Source of the DNA: Kryptolebias marmoratus
Taxonomy: Eukaryota; Chordata; Actinopteri; Cyprinodontiformes; Rivulidae
Length of the DNA: 64,000 nt
Direction of reading: 5' to 3'
Assembly: GCF_001649575.2 (NCBI RefSeq)
Contig: NC_051451.1
Location: 21,411,788 to 21,475,787, forward strand
Part shown: positions 1-11,811 of the stretch, piece after piece
How the letters are laid out: each line of letters begins with the position of its first letter
How positions within the stretch are numbered: position 1 is the first letter of the stretch
Position numbers and translations under genes: made by a program
Notes under the pieces: generated by a model
What the model saw: only the letters and a program-made list of their open reading frames with translations
What the model was told of the DNA's origin: nothing
Database searches by the model: none

Positions 1-998
1 ACACCTCCAACACTAACTCTCCTCCTTCTCAAACCCCTGTCGACACAAAGCAGGGTTCACAACCATAAATCCACACGTTGCACCACTGCAAGTCCCACCT
101 GTCTGTCTGCTTGTGTTTTCAAAGGCAACAGTTTTGAATCGATCCGCTCAGCCACTGAAAGACAGATAAAAGGTGTTACCCATGGATCAGTAAACCACAA
201 CTGACAGTTTAAAACTTTAGGTTTTTAGTATTAACTGTTATCTTAACTTTAAACTGATAAGCAGCGATGACAGTGACAGACAGATAAGAGAAAAACAAGT
301 GGGTTTTTTTTTATACAACAGCTGCAATGAGACGCCCCCTTCAAGTCTTTGTCTCGCCTTACTTTCATTATCTCCCTTCCTCATTTCCTTCATTGCTCTT
401 ATAGTGGCAGCTGTGGGCCCCAGGTATCGATTTTATGCTGAGGACTAATGGCCATGACAGAAGCAGTGTGAGGAGGCATGCAAGCGAAGGAGGGGGGGAA
501 TGAGGGAGAAGTAGATAAGTAAGACAGGCGACTCCGCCACGCCATTCTTAAAATAATAGCTTCAAAAGAAAGAACAGAAATCCAGGAAAAGATCTCTGTG
601 CTGCTGAAAGAGGAGGCATTAAGAAAGAGACAGGCAATCCCCAGACAACCAGGATTTCTCTTTGCTGCTTTTCAGAGTAGCATCTGACATGAGTGTGACT
701 ACTGGCAAAGCAATAATTCAGTGCTATACTCTGAGGTACATAAACATGAGCTTTGTGATGAATAGTGCAATTTTAAAAGCATTGTAAAAATGCAAAAGCA
801 TGCTGGGGAACTATTTTAGGTACTACTGTCATACAACATTTAGAGTTTATTATTTTCAAAGCAAAGCATACATCAGGGTAATAAAATCATATTTGCAGGT
901 CTAGAAACTGATCTTCATAACACATAAAATACTCAAAAATGTACATTCCTTCCTTGAAGAATTATATTAATTCACCTGATTTTAAATTTTTGTTAAAT
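1..998. other. Intergenic, no gene seen
   Basis: AT-rich single-copy-looking DNA. No reading frame with protein-like composition, no splice-bounded exon and no recognisable repeat was found on either strand. Confidence 0.6.
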
Positions 999-999
999 C

Positions 1000-1200
1000 T
1001 GCATGTTCCTTCCTTGGAGGAATGTATATCACTCAGTGTCTTTCATGCCAGAGTTTTAAACAAAAACCCTCATATGATGAGGCTGGAGTTACAGCTGTTT
1101 TGGTTAAACCTTGTAAATGATGTACAATCTCATGTGATATTATGAAATTTTGCAAGATGTGTTAGCACTAAGAGTATATGTTGGGGATTGACTTGTAGAT
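1000..1200 (+). repeat. Interspersed repeat 'family A', head fragment
   Basis: The stretch starts with the family's 'ccttggaggaatgtatatca' head and continues through 'acagctgttttggttaaacc'. The same head appears at 24.3 kb and 20.14 kb, and inverted near 46.07 kb. The later body with 'agatattttgctaacag' is missing, so this is a truncated copy. The family name is local to this report. Confidence 0.6.
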
Positions 1201-4200
1201 CTACAACCAATCTTTTTTTTATAGTTTCACTAAACACTAAACACTAAAATAAAATTCTATCATTTTTTTTTATCTTGAAAATACACAAGATTACATGCAC
1301 CTGTAAAGGACAGGACTAAATTGGACATTGATTGAGATCCAAAAGTCTGTGATCTATTTTTCTTTAAGCAGCGGTACGACATGAATGGAGCTCAAGATAG
1401 TTGCCATCTCTGAACCTTCTGACTTCCACCTTGCCTTCTTTTTCCCTCTGAAGGCTGCCCTTGGCCTTCATGCTGCCCACAGGAAATCATTACCCTTACT
1501 GTGAACTCTCCACCAATCTTCTCCATCCCCTGAGCTCCACCTTCTTCTAATTAGAAGGTATGTTTCATCTCTGAACTCATTCCTCTACACTCCCAAAGTC
1601 TCGGGATTGAATGCCAATTAAGAGTTCACCACCTGGCTGCCTCAAACCTATGCACCAAACAAATGATGTAAATATGAACACTGGGAATTTTGAGAATTAT
1701 TGATGGGTTATAGCTTTTTTCAAACATTTTGGAGATGCTCATGGCCCCTAATGTGTCTGGTAATAACCAGGTAATGTTTGTTTTTATAGCTCCTACCTTC
1801 CCATATGACTTGTGGTTACCTCGTAATGAATTTGCAGTGTAAAAGCTGGATGTCTACCCAGGGACCTAATTTATCAAGCAAAGGCCAACAGTGTCAAAAT
1901 CATTTCCCTCTGAGATGCAGCCACACAGCAAATGACTCAATGAGGCTTTAATGTGCTTGGTGTTGCCACACAAATTCATATTTCTTCCACCGTGGAAGAG
2001 CGAAGGTCAAATGAAAAGGACAGGTATGATGATACAAGAGTCTCTTATTACAGAAAAATACTGCGTTTTTTTCTCAGTTTGTGGTATGTTTCATTTATGC
2101 TTTTACACTGGAGTGATCAAAATACTGTGCTGTGACCAAAAGATGTGCTTTTATGCACTTTCCCTTGAATTTCCATTAAAATGTAATTACTATTTATATG
2201 TTTATCTTCAAGGGTATGCAGTCTCTTTGTTAGTTATGGCGTTTATAAACCTTATCTTCCTGCAGGTCTGCTTTGAGCTGTGCTTTAATCTCTACAAATC
2301 TTCAACAGAGACTCACAACAGTGGGCACTGTTGTTAAAACCACTTGCAAAGAGCGGTAAATTTATCACCAGTCCTACTGAAGCTATTCCCTGAACTCATG
2401 TCGGCCAAGCAGACTTATCTCTCTAAAACAAATCTGAAAATGGAGCAGACGCCAGATGTTGGAGCGGTCAAATGAAGTGACCAACGTGGCAAAAACATTT
2501 CCTCCGGCAAGATGATAAGCAGCAAGACCAGACGGATTCCCTCCTGCCTCTTCGCCAGATTTTCACACTCCTGCTGATCAAACGGAAAACTCGGGGCGTG
2601 TCACTCACAGCATCACCACTGTCATTTGATAGAAGTGTGAGAACCTTTTTAGGAAGTGTTACTGTCTAAAGAAGAAAAAGGAATTGTTGGCCACTTTAAG
2701 CTTACACTCCTTACCTTTAAAAAAAATCTAGTTTCTCATAACATAGTTTTGTTGCAGCCTTTTTACTCATTAATTCTGATTTTCTGGTTTATGGCATAAA
2801 TGCAATACCTAATTCCTTTTGAAATGTAAACAATGTCAGAAATGTTACCAGATTAACTTTATTTACTTCTTACAGCTGATCTAATGAGAGCTGTTTGCTG
2901 GTTTCTGAAACAAGAAACTAACTGCCGTGCGCTGATGTCTACAAGCAGAGCTTACAGCTCAATTAACAAACAGAAAGAGGAAGAAGACAGTGCATATCTG
3001 AATGTGTGTATGTGTCTGTGTGTGGTGGGGGGAGCGTGTATAAAAAGGAAAACAGATGTTGTTGCTAATGCATCTTTAGCTAAGCTATTATAACCACCTA
3101 TAAACGATAAAAGGCACATAAAGGCAATTGACGAGAGCACACACAGGCAATTTAACAAGCCGAGACATTAAAATGTCACAGCTCATCAACTGAGGCCCCA
3201 TCGCGGACAGCTTTATTGGAAGTTTTTTGTTTTTCTGCTAGCAGAGCAAACTTTAGAGGAGATCAGCATGTTCAAGACATCTTTCACGCACAAAAAAAAA
3301 CTTGTGCGAGGGCATATGCACACACGCCTTCCTGTGTTTAGAGAGTCTGATCATGCTGACACGCTGTCAGATTCACCTCAGAATGCAGCCAAGGTGAAGG
3401 CCTTTCAAGTTAGATCATATAGGTTTTCAGGATACAGAGCCTGTTCAATTAGACCAGCACTGGGGAGGGGATGCTTTGCGATATCAAAGGCAAGACTGAT
3501 GATAGTTTGAGTGTTGGCATGTAGCAGAAAGGAGAGACAAAAGGGAGAAAAAAATGCATCAGAGGAGTTTATCACAGCAGCAGCACCACCCGATCATGGG
3601 ACAAGCAGGAACCAAAATGAAAAGAAGAAAGAGCTAAAGTACCCGAGCTGGACTTGGACCAAAACACATTTCTAGGCTGATTAATAAGGAGGCAGTGAGA
3701 TGAAATGAAAGGGAAATCAAGGAGGAGGCCAAAGCTGAATCTGCTACTTTGATCTTTTGCTCCAGTGAGGCTTTGCAAACTCAAAGCTGCAGCGAGCACT
3801 GTTGCTCACACCAATTTCCACAGCCATAAGACACAAATGAGATGGAGGCTCACTATCAACTGGTAAGTACTCCTGTCACAACCACAAGAAGAGGGAGGAT
3901 TTGTCTGCAGAGGAGATATTCTCTTCCGCAGACCCTTCTGATGCAGTTAAACAGCTCTATGTGCACACTATGAGTAAAAGCAGTTATACTATGACCTTCT
4001 TTCATCCTCTCATGACCAATCACAGCCAGTGCACACACCGCCAGTCCGTGGTCACAAAGAGTACTGCAGTTCAGCAGCCAGATGGGTCTTTTTGTGTACT
4101 TCGTGTGTGGAATGGACAGATTAAGAAACACAGAGATAGGAGACAAGCAAGAGAGGACAATGGTTCTCAAAACAAGAGCACATTCCACAATGAGCCAAGG

Positions 4201-4890
4201 GTCATAAATTCGATTATTAGTGTGATGGGAGAGCTAATGCTATTGATGCTCTGAGTCAGGGTATGGATCATTGAGATAAGAGCCAGAGCTAAATGTGGAG
4301 GGACAGCCAACTGTAAATGGAGTGTTTTCTCTTCAGTCAATGAAGCAGGGAGATTTGTTATGACCCACAATGCAACAGGCGCATCACTGTGTCCCATTAC
4401 TGAGACTCATTTAATGAATATTGAAAGTTTTACCTCAAGGATTTCACTGTTTCTCAACTATTTTCTTCATTAGGATGAAATTATGACCACTAACATTTTC
4501 AGGGTGGCTGTTTTTATCACATCCAGCTTGTTACTGCATGGTCATCAGAGCTGAGGATGTGGTCTGATTTAACTCATATAACTCATTTGGTTACAAGGCA
4601 GCTTCCTAACATAAAGTTAACCTTTTTCCATAATTTCTCCTTTATCCCTCTTTAGATGTTCACTGTTGAAGAGAAGCTGGTGTGTGCTTGGATGCTATCT
4701 AATCTGTCTGAAAATTATTTGCTACCTAAAGAAACTGGAATGTCATGAAAAAATAAAATGAAATGTGTTATTATTTGTGTTTGTCAGTTTAAAACATGCA
4801 ACTAATTTCTCAAACACAAATCAAAATTTTCAGTTGTTTTGAACCAAAGTAAGCACATTTCCTGCCTAATTGTGAGAATTTGTGAGTGAT
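1201..4890. other. Intergenic, no gene seen
   Basis: Only short open frames without homologous or compositional support occur. The two longest, about 110 codons on opposite strands near 3.9-4.25 kb, overlap each other and show no recognisable domain. No transposon ends were recognised. Confidence 0.55.
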
Positions 4891-4892
4891 TT

Positions 4893-5045
4893 GATCAGGG
4901 GTGGAAATTAGCACCCGCCACCGGCCAAATGCGGGTAAATGTTTGAAGTGGCGGGTGAATTTGATCAACACACACGCCACTGTGGCAGGTTGGCAATTTA
5001 AACAGAAAAGGTGTTATTTGTCCTCTTGACATATAGGGGGCAGTA
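4893..5045. repeat. Putative short interspersed repeat with CCCGCC/GGCGGG arms
   Basis: Begins 'ggggtggaaattagcacccg' and holds an inverted pair 'cacccgccac' / 'gtggcgggtg' about 40 bases apart, far more GC-rich than its surroundings. I believe similar sequence is dispersed in other fish genomes, but that is recollection. Ends are not defined. Confidence 0.35.
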
Positions 5046-5701
5046 ATGTGCTCGAGTTGCTGCTGTTACGTCGAGCCGCCTTCCCCCATCAGATACGGTT
5101 CCCCCTGCGTCTCCGTAAATAATGACTTATCTATTAACAGAATTGTTTAGAGGGGCAAATATTTCTCATTAAAAAAACAAAAAACATCATTCTTTTAAAA
5201 CTAAAATGTGCTAATAATATCATAATACAGAGGAATAAACACAGGTAAGGAGTTGTTGGTAAATTATTTTTGTCCCATGTTTTAGAGGGGGAACCGATTA
5301 TTTCAGACGGCTGAAATATTTGGTTTCCTCCTGGTAACTTTTGCAAAAAAAGAACAAATGTCTCCAAATTCACAGGACTTGTTGTCCATGATGAGAGGAA
5401 TAAACACAGTTAAATACTTGTTGGTAAATTAACTAGTTGTTGGATAATTAATTATGTAAATAACATTCAACCCGAATGTTATTTAGATAAAAGCGAAATA
5501 CAACTTCAGGCGGAGAAAATCTGCATAAAAATATTACAACAGTTCACTGCAAACCCATATGATGCACTCGATCCACTACAGATTACATGCAGTCTAACAC
5601 CAATATAGGTGTTGTGATGAGAAGCTATTTTATTTTCTGTTTTTCAAGAGTAGTCGAGGGAAGAACCGAAAGTTAAACAACGTTTTTTTTAACTAAGTCA
5701 A

Positions 5702-5717
5702 TGACGTCATGACGTCG
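5702..5717. promoter_or_regulatory. Tandem CRE-like sites
   Basis: A full palindromic TGACGTCA (5702-5709) is followed without spacer by TGACGTCG (5710-5717). These match the CREB/ATF binding consensus. There is no gene within 5 kb, so any regulatory role is unproven. Confidence 0.35.
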
Positions 5718-5798
5718 GTCAGTGTGCGTTCGCGCAGTTTTTAGTTTTTAGTGTCTTTAGTGATGTATAGTCCATTTTTTTTAGTAAGTCTGGTACTA

Positions 5799-6559
5799 TA
5801 CAACAAGCCACTTTAGAGGAATGACAAAATGTTATGCAGTTGGCAACCCCCTCTGTACTTGTTTAATTTATTATTGATTGTCCTTTGTATGAGCTAAAAT
5901 AGTGTGATTAACATGATTGATTGGTTGCCTCAGTGCTTTACTGTAGGTCAGTCTATGGGAGAGTACAGGTGAAACGGTTGAAGCGGAGGATTAAATGCTT
6001 CAGTCAGGGAACATTAAGAAGCTACAAGAGACATGGTGAAAGAGTGGCTGATAGCTTTTCAACACAGGGCGCACACTGACAGTAAAACTTGTTCTCACCA
6101 GCACCAGAGACAGAAAGCTCTCAGAGAGCTGTAACTTTCATTTTGCTGGTTCAGTACAGAGATCTTACTCAGGGGCCCAAAAGCTTAAAGAAATATCCTT
6201 CTTTTCTCTTTTAATTCATGCTCCAATTAAGAAATTTCCATCCTGAGAAGATGCAAAGCTGACAGCTTACCCATATTTTCTACCAAAATATTTTCAGCCC
6301 CTGGTTTTCCTTTCTGTGCCTTATAACTCACAAAGAAAACCTCCCCTCCATCCAATCCCCTCCAGTCTCACAACAAGCACTTTATCTTCCTGTCTACAGG
6401 CGCAGCAGACTAAACACACTCTCTAATAAAAGGTGTTTTCTATCCAAGGCAAGCCTGTCAGCAGGCAGCGGGGCTTGAATCTACAGCGTCTATATACTTT
6501 TAGCAGCATGCACGGTATTCTGAATAGGTGAACATCCTCCTCTAAAGTGGCTTGTTGTA
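5799..6559. mobile_element. TA-flanked inverted-repeat element (MITE-like, about 757 bp)
   Basis: A perfect 20-base terminal inverted repeat, caacaagccactttagagga at 5801-5820 and its exact complement at 6538-6557, bounds the segment. A TA dinucleotide on each side (5799-5800, 6558-6559) fits a Tc1/mariner-type target duplication. The interior encodes no transposase that I can see, so it would be non-autonomous. The family is not identified. Confidence 0.6.
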
Positions 6560-9500
6560 AAATAACAAAAGCAGCCTTTATTTATGTCTGAGCGGAAAAA
6601 AGAAAAATCCTTGCTTTAAAAGGGAAAACTTCTGTTTTCTGTTCACCTAGTTTAGCCGGGAAACTTTTAAAAGACTTTGCCAGACAAAAACACTCTTCAT
6701 GCTTTTAGCCAGTAGTTGATAAATAAACAATCTGAAGCTAAAAATAGGCCAAATGTGCATTACTTCATTTAGAGTCCAATGCACAAGCATTAAAACACCT
6801 TCATTATTATTCTATTTTTTTTTACAAATCTGTCCTGTATCTTGTTGCACAGCTTTAAAGTAAAACATACAAATTATACATCAAAACATGTTTGATTAGG
6901 ATTAACATACGATGACTTTTGGTAGTAGTGTGTTAAACAACATAGACAAAACTAACAAAAAACTGCATATAAATAAATTGCTGTCATTGATGGGATGGCA
7001 GTTCTATTTGGAGCTCTATGGCCTCAGGCATTCTTCACAATAGAAACATCAGCCAAAGTTTAAAAGGGTCACAGAAAGTTGGACTTTACATGCCTGAGCT
7101 GGCACTTTGGTATCTTTTACAGTTTTTTTAAATTTTAGGATTTTTCGAGATTTTTCTATGGAACGCTCATTTGACGGTTGATGATGTTACACTAACTTCT
7201 GAAATATCTGAAACTTTCAAAACCTTTGCTAGCAAAATCTCTTCTTACTCCTTCAATTTTTTGGTACACACACAAATTATACTTCAGATTGTAGGCATTT
7301 CTGTCTTCTTTCACTCAGTGTTTCTCTCACTGCTCCAGGACCTGTGGTTTTCTCTCACATCCTCCCAAAACACAGAGAGTGCACACCAAACCTTCCACAG
7401 ACTAGTTATATTTAAGCTCAAAATCTTCTCTTTAAAATGGGAAATAAAGAGTTTTTAACTTTTCATATCTTCTGCATTAAGAACTGAAACATAAAAGTTC
7501 ACATATATGAACACTGAAGCTTACTGTCACTCCCAGTTCAAGCATTTGTGAGATCCAACCTGTAGTTTTTGCACAGTGACTGCTTGTTTGAGGCTTAATG
7601 TTTCTGGTTGCCTCTCAAGATTGCTGTCAGGTAGTGACAGACACATGTGTGTGGTTACCACGGTGACCATAATGAGCCACTGGCAGCAGCTTTGACCCTT
7701 TTTTTATTTCAGTTTTCTTTAAACTTCTCCTACAGCTTCTACTTTAAAATGTGGGCATGTTTTCTTAGTTTAGACAATTACAAAGTTATGTTGGAATTTT
7801 TGGGCTGGAGTTTCATTGGCACCCTTCAAAACCTCTTCAGAATATAATTACTTTGGATCCTTACATGGAACATATGTAGCTGAATAGGAAAAAAAGATTT
7901 AGGTTTTTAATCAAAAATGGCTTAAAATTTCCCTCACTTTCAACAGCACAGGACGACCAGATTGAACGGGACATTTTTACTGCCCAGATCCAATGAATTA
8001 AAACAGAAGCAATAAAATTCGTGAAATTTATTTGAATAGTTTCACAGCCAGTTGGAAAAAAAAAAAGGAAGACAGCCGCCTCGAGATACAAAGTTTGAAT
8101 AGTCATATGACACTAATTGAATAAAATTAAAAACAAAAGGGGTGCTGTTTGAGTTGCATATGTTTCAGTGATTTTCTGCTTTTTGGGTTACAAGGAGCGG
8201 AATAAATGTTTATAAAAATACCACTAATATTTGAAACTGCAAGGATGTAGTTTTCATTCAGTATTTTCAGTTAGAAATCCCTCCCGTGCATATTGAGGCT
8301 CAATTCTGCCCCCTTCTGGATATCAGGTGAGCTGGAGATGTTAAAGTGCCAAAAAAAAAAAATGTAAGTTTCTGTACTCATGATGAATCAACAAATAGTC
8401 ATGCAGAGGATCATCTGAAAGGACTATGACAGTGACATGACTCCATGTTTCAATAATGTTAAGAGAATCACAAGATTTCCTGCTAATCTGTTTAAAATAA
8501 TTAAAGATAAGCACACTTATTCTTGGCTTTATCATCGGGGCCTTGATTTGATCACAGTTTTAGGATTAGAAGCTTTCATTCGTAAATAAAAAAACCAAAA
8601 ACAAAGATTGACGTGAAACTCATTGTATTTAAAATCACATGAAAGAATTGAAGTAGATGTGAAAATGAAGATAGAGCAACAAAGTCCAATGTTTATTTTA
8701 CTGAGGTAAAAAATGCAATTATTATAACACATCCCTCACTTGTATATGCTTCTGCCAAATGGACTTTTTTCATTATTTAAGAGTCTAAATATGTAGTTTT
8801 AGCTTCAAAGTGTGGGCTGTAGGAGTTTAAAGTTGCCACAAAAGTTTCTTAAAGTAAAAACTGTGTGTTTCATAACATGAAAACACTGAGTCACTGCTGA
8901 GCCTTTCACTCCCGTTCTAATAAATGTTATATTTCATCAAAACAAGACACTCCTCTGTGTGCTGTATTTATTGGTTGCTGACATTACCTCCAGGCTTTTT
9001 CTCTTTCAATCGACAGATAAGCCTGATCAACATCTGTCGCCAGCATCAACATCTGGTGTGTGTAGCAGGAGGAATCTCTTTCTTTTGCCCGATGCCAATT
9101 TAGGAGAGTCGGTTTCTCAGGTTTGTTTTGACCCAGGTGAGCATTTCTACTAACTCGCTGCTGCAACCTCCTGACAAATCTGAAATCTTCTTACCCAAAA
9201 AAAAAAGAGAAAATATTGAACAAGATTCTCTGTTTCTGTTCTTGCCAGTTAAGATGGACTCTCACACCTGATATTTAGGGTTAAAACTGGTTTCCATAGT
9301 TACATGAGATGATTTAGCTGCAAAAGAACCTTATAATATGGTACCAAAGCAGCCTATAAAAGGAAATTGTCAATCTTCCTTTTTTTCTATCGATCCTAGT
9401 GTTCCTCTTAAGCTATTTTAGCAGAAGAACACCTGCATTATTCACACAGAAAAATGTGGAACAAAGTAAGTGACAGTCGGTTCTCAGAGTGTTAATGTGT

Positions 9501-10001
9501 TTCTTTGTTACACTTATTGATTTATTTTGGTTCAGTTTTTGAAAGGTCAGAGGTCACATTCATTCAGTTAGATGTGAACGCAATCAGTCAGGCTCAAGAC
9601 AAGGCTTTTTTTCTGAGGATTTATGTTGTCGCCATTGATATCGCTGAAGAATTAAAGCAAATGACGTCATGAATAGGAGGAAAAAAAGACTGAATTATCA
9701 AATGAATGTAAATTTAGTTCACAGTGTTCATGTTTGAATGAAAATAAACGTTTTCAAACAAAAACCCATTTAGCAAGCTCAAATGTAGTAACAACAAAAA
9801 AAAAGCTCACAAATGTATTACAGTCAAGTGACATTCAGTTCTGTGCAAGTCTTGAGTCGTTATCTTTTAAAGTGGTCTTGGTCAATAGTTCGTTATACGT
9901 CCTGGAGGCCTTTCAGTGCTTTTCACAACACTTTCATTCATCTCAGTGCATTCATTCTGACCAGTTTCAGTAGAATATTTTTCTCTTTAAAGTCACTTAA
10001 C
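6560..10001. other. Intergenic, no gene seen
   Basis: AT-rich DNA with only short unsupported open frames. The one notable site is a second palindromic CRE (TGACGTCA) at 9662-9669. Confidence 0.55.
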
Positions 10002-10009
10002 CTCTAAAC

Positions 10010-10223
10010 CAGGGGTGTCAAACTCCAGGACGCTGTCCTGGGAGTTTTAGGTTTTTCTGTTCCAAGAGACCTGATTCAAATGATTTAATTACCTCCTCAC
10101 AAATCATCACATTCACCAGGAGCATGTCCACAAGTCATCCATTTAAACCAGGTGTTTTAAAGCAAGAACACATTTAAAACATGCAGGAGAGTGGCCCCTG
10201 ATGAATGGAGTTTGACACCCCTG
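10010..10223. mobile_element. hAT-type MITE, intact ends
   Basis: The 17-base terminal inverted repeats are perfect: caggggtgtcaaactcc at 10010-10026 and its complement at 10207-10223. They are flanked by an 8-base target-site duplication CTCTAAAC (10002-10009 and 10224-10231). An 8-base duplication with short TIRs is the hAT superfamily signature. The 214-bp body has no coding capacity. A diverged relative lies at about 45.06-45.25 kb. The perfect TIRs and duplication indicate fairly recent insertion. Confidence 0.85.
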
Positions 10224-10416
10224 CTCTAAACTATTCAGCCATAAAAAGGCGGAAAAGGAAGATTCAGAGCTGCTCATAACAGAAAAGTACCTATTTAAAT
10301 TGGCTCTTTAGGGGCTTTGTTACCAGCAGCCTGTCACAAAAACATCTTGTTTCCATTTATTTAGTTGAATTTATAAATACCAAAGATACAGACACAGTTT
10401 GACACATAACATAGTA

Positions 10417-10542
<126 letters not shown>

Positions 10543-10639
10543 GCTGCGTATTCATCCTTGATTGTTTGTTGCCTTTAGTGCTGGAGTTTGGTCTGGAAGC
10601 CAGTCTTTAGATACAGATCATCTTATGTTGAGAAATAAC

Positions 10640-11405
10640 AGAGTTGTGTCCATTTTTGCGCAATCTCATTCAATATTGTGAGATGTCACACTCAGAGTTT
10701 GTGTTGGAGCTTAGCCTCAGCTATTACCATATCAAATTTGATCAGTATCTATAAAATTGACTATTTTGCTAGCAAACAAACAGGGCTTACTCCAACAATT
10801 CATGCAGATTTTTTGAAGGAAAGATCTTGCGTAATGAGTAGCATTAGGGTATGTGTTGTGAAAGACTTTAAGGTACAATCACCCCAAATTTCCAGTCACT
10901 ATTTGTAAAAATTGACTGAGTTGCTGCCATTTTTGTGTTTTCTGCAGTCAGTAGGCTGTGGCACCTATCTTGTATGGGGTTACCTTCAAAAGTTAATCAG
11001 CTGTAAAGGGACATCCATTGATGATTTCCTGAACGTTTTGTAAAAACCCATCCAATGCTTCATGAAATATTTTGCTAACAGTCAAACAGTGTTGACTCCA
11101 AATAGGCAATGGCAAAATCTGAACCAAAGATCTAGTGCAATTTGGTAGCGCTCAAAATATGTGTTGGGGATCATTCTCAGCTACTACCACGCCAAATTTT
11201 AGCTCAGTGTCTGTAAAACTGACCGAGTTGCAGTCGTTTATGTGTGTCTCAAAGTCTGTTAGCTGTGGCAGCCATCTTTGAATCGAGTTGACTCCACGGG
11301 TCAATCAGTTGCAGAGGCAAACCCAGTGGTTAATCTCCTCAAATTTCGTTCAAATTCGTCCGGCGATTCGTGAGATATTTTGCTAACAGACAGACACACA
11401 CGGCA
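10640..11405 (+). repeat. Interspersed repeat 'family A', tandem modules
   Basis: Three successive degenerate modules each carry the order 'tcagctactacca', 'gagttgcagcc', 'agctgtggcagccatctt' and a terminal 'gatattttgctaacag'. The last module stops directly before the hps6 promoter. Shared module order with copies at 17.05, 24.3 and 45.3 kb shows one dispersed family. No TIR or poly(A) tail was identified, so its class is unresolved. Confidence 0.65.
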
Positions 11406-11811
11406 GGTGGTTCTCCTCCTCCCTGCTGCGCGAACCGGATGTAGGGGCGTTTTAGCTCCGCCTCTTTATGCAAAACATCCTCGATATCCGGAAATTAACA
11501 ATCTCGTGACGTTAGAGGAATGTTAGCGCAGCATCGGAATGACTATCCTGACTTTCTCTGTTTGGTTTTAAAACTTTTTGTTTTGTTTTGTTTTGTTTGT
11601 TTCTTCAGCTGCCTGTCGCTGTCAGCTAACAGTTGAGCTCCCTCGTCCTCCTGTAAAACATGGAGCCAGCAGAGCCGAGGGCTGTCGGAGTACGTGTCCG
11701 TCCGCTCGGACCTTAGCGGCGGGATGAGTTCTTCCACGGGACCGTAACGGGAACCCGGGTCAGGCTGGAGAGCTAGCAGGCTAAGCTGGGACGTTCGAGG
11801 ACGCAGGAAAC
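11406..11811 (+). promoter_or_regulatory. hps6: hps6 promoter and 5' leader
   Basis: GC- and CpG-rich relative to surrounding DNA. It holds a GC box (gctccgcctc, near 11455), an octamer-like 'tatgcaaaa', an ETS core CCGGAA (11488-11493) and a half-CRE (gtgacgtt, near 11507). There is no clear TATA box, as expected of a housekeeping promoter. The transcription start cannot be fixed from sequence alone. Confidence 0.55.

Noticed and set aside
1951..2337. 128-codon plus-strand frame
   Set aside because: Composition not protein-like, no neighbouring exons, no recognisable family.
3856..4254. Opposing frames of 110 and 117 codons
   Set aside because: Mutually antisense with no domain or splice support.
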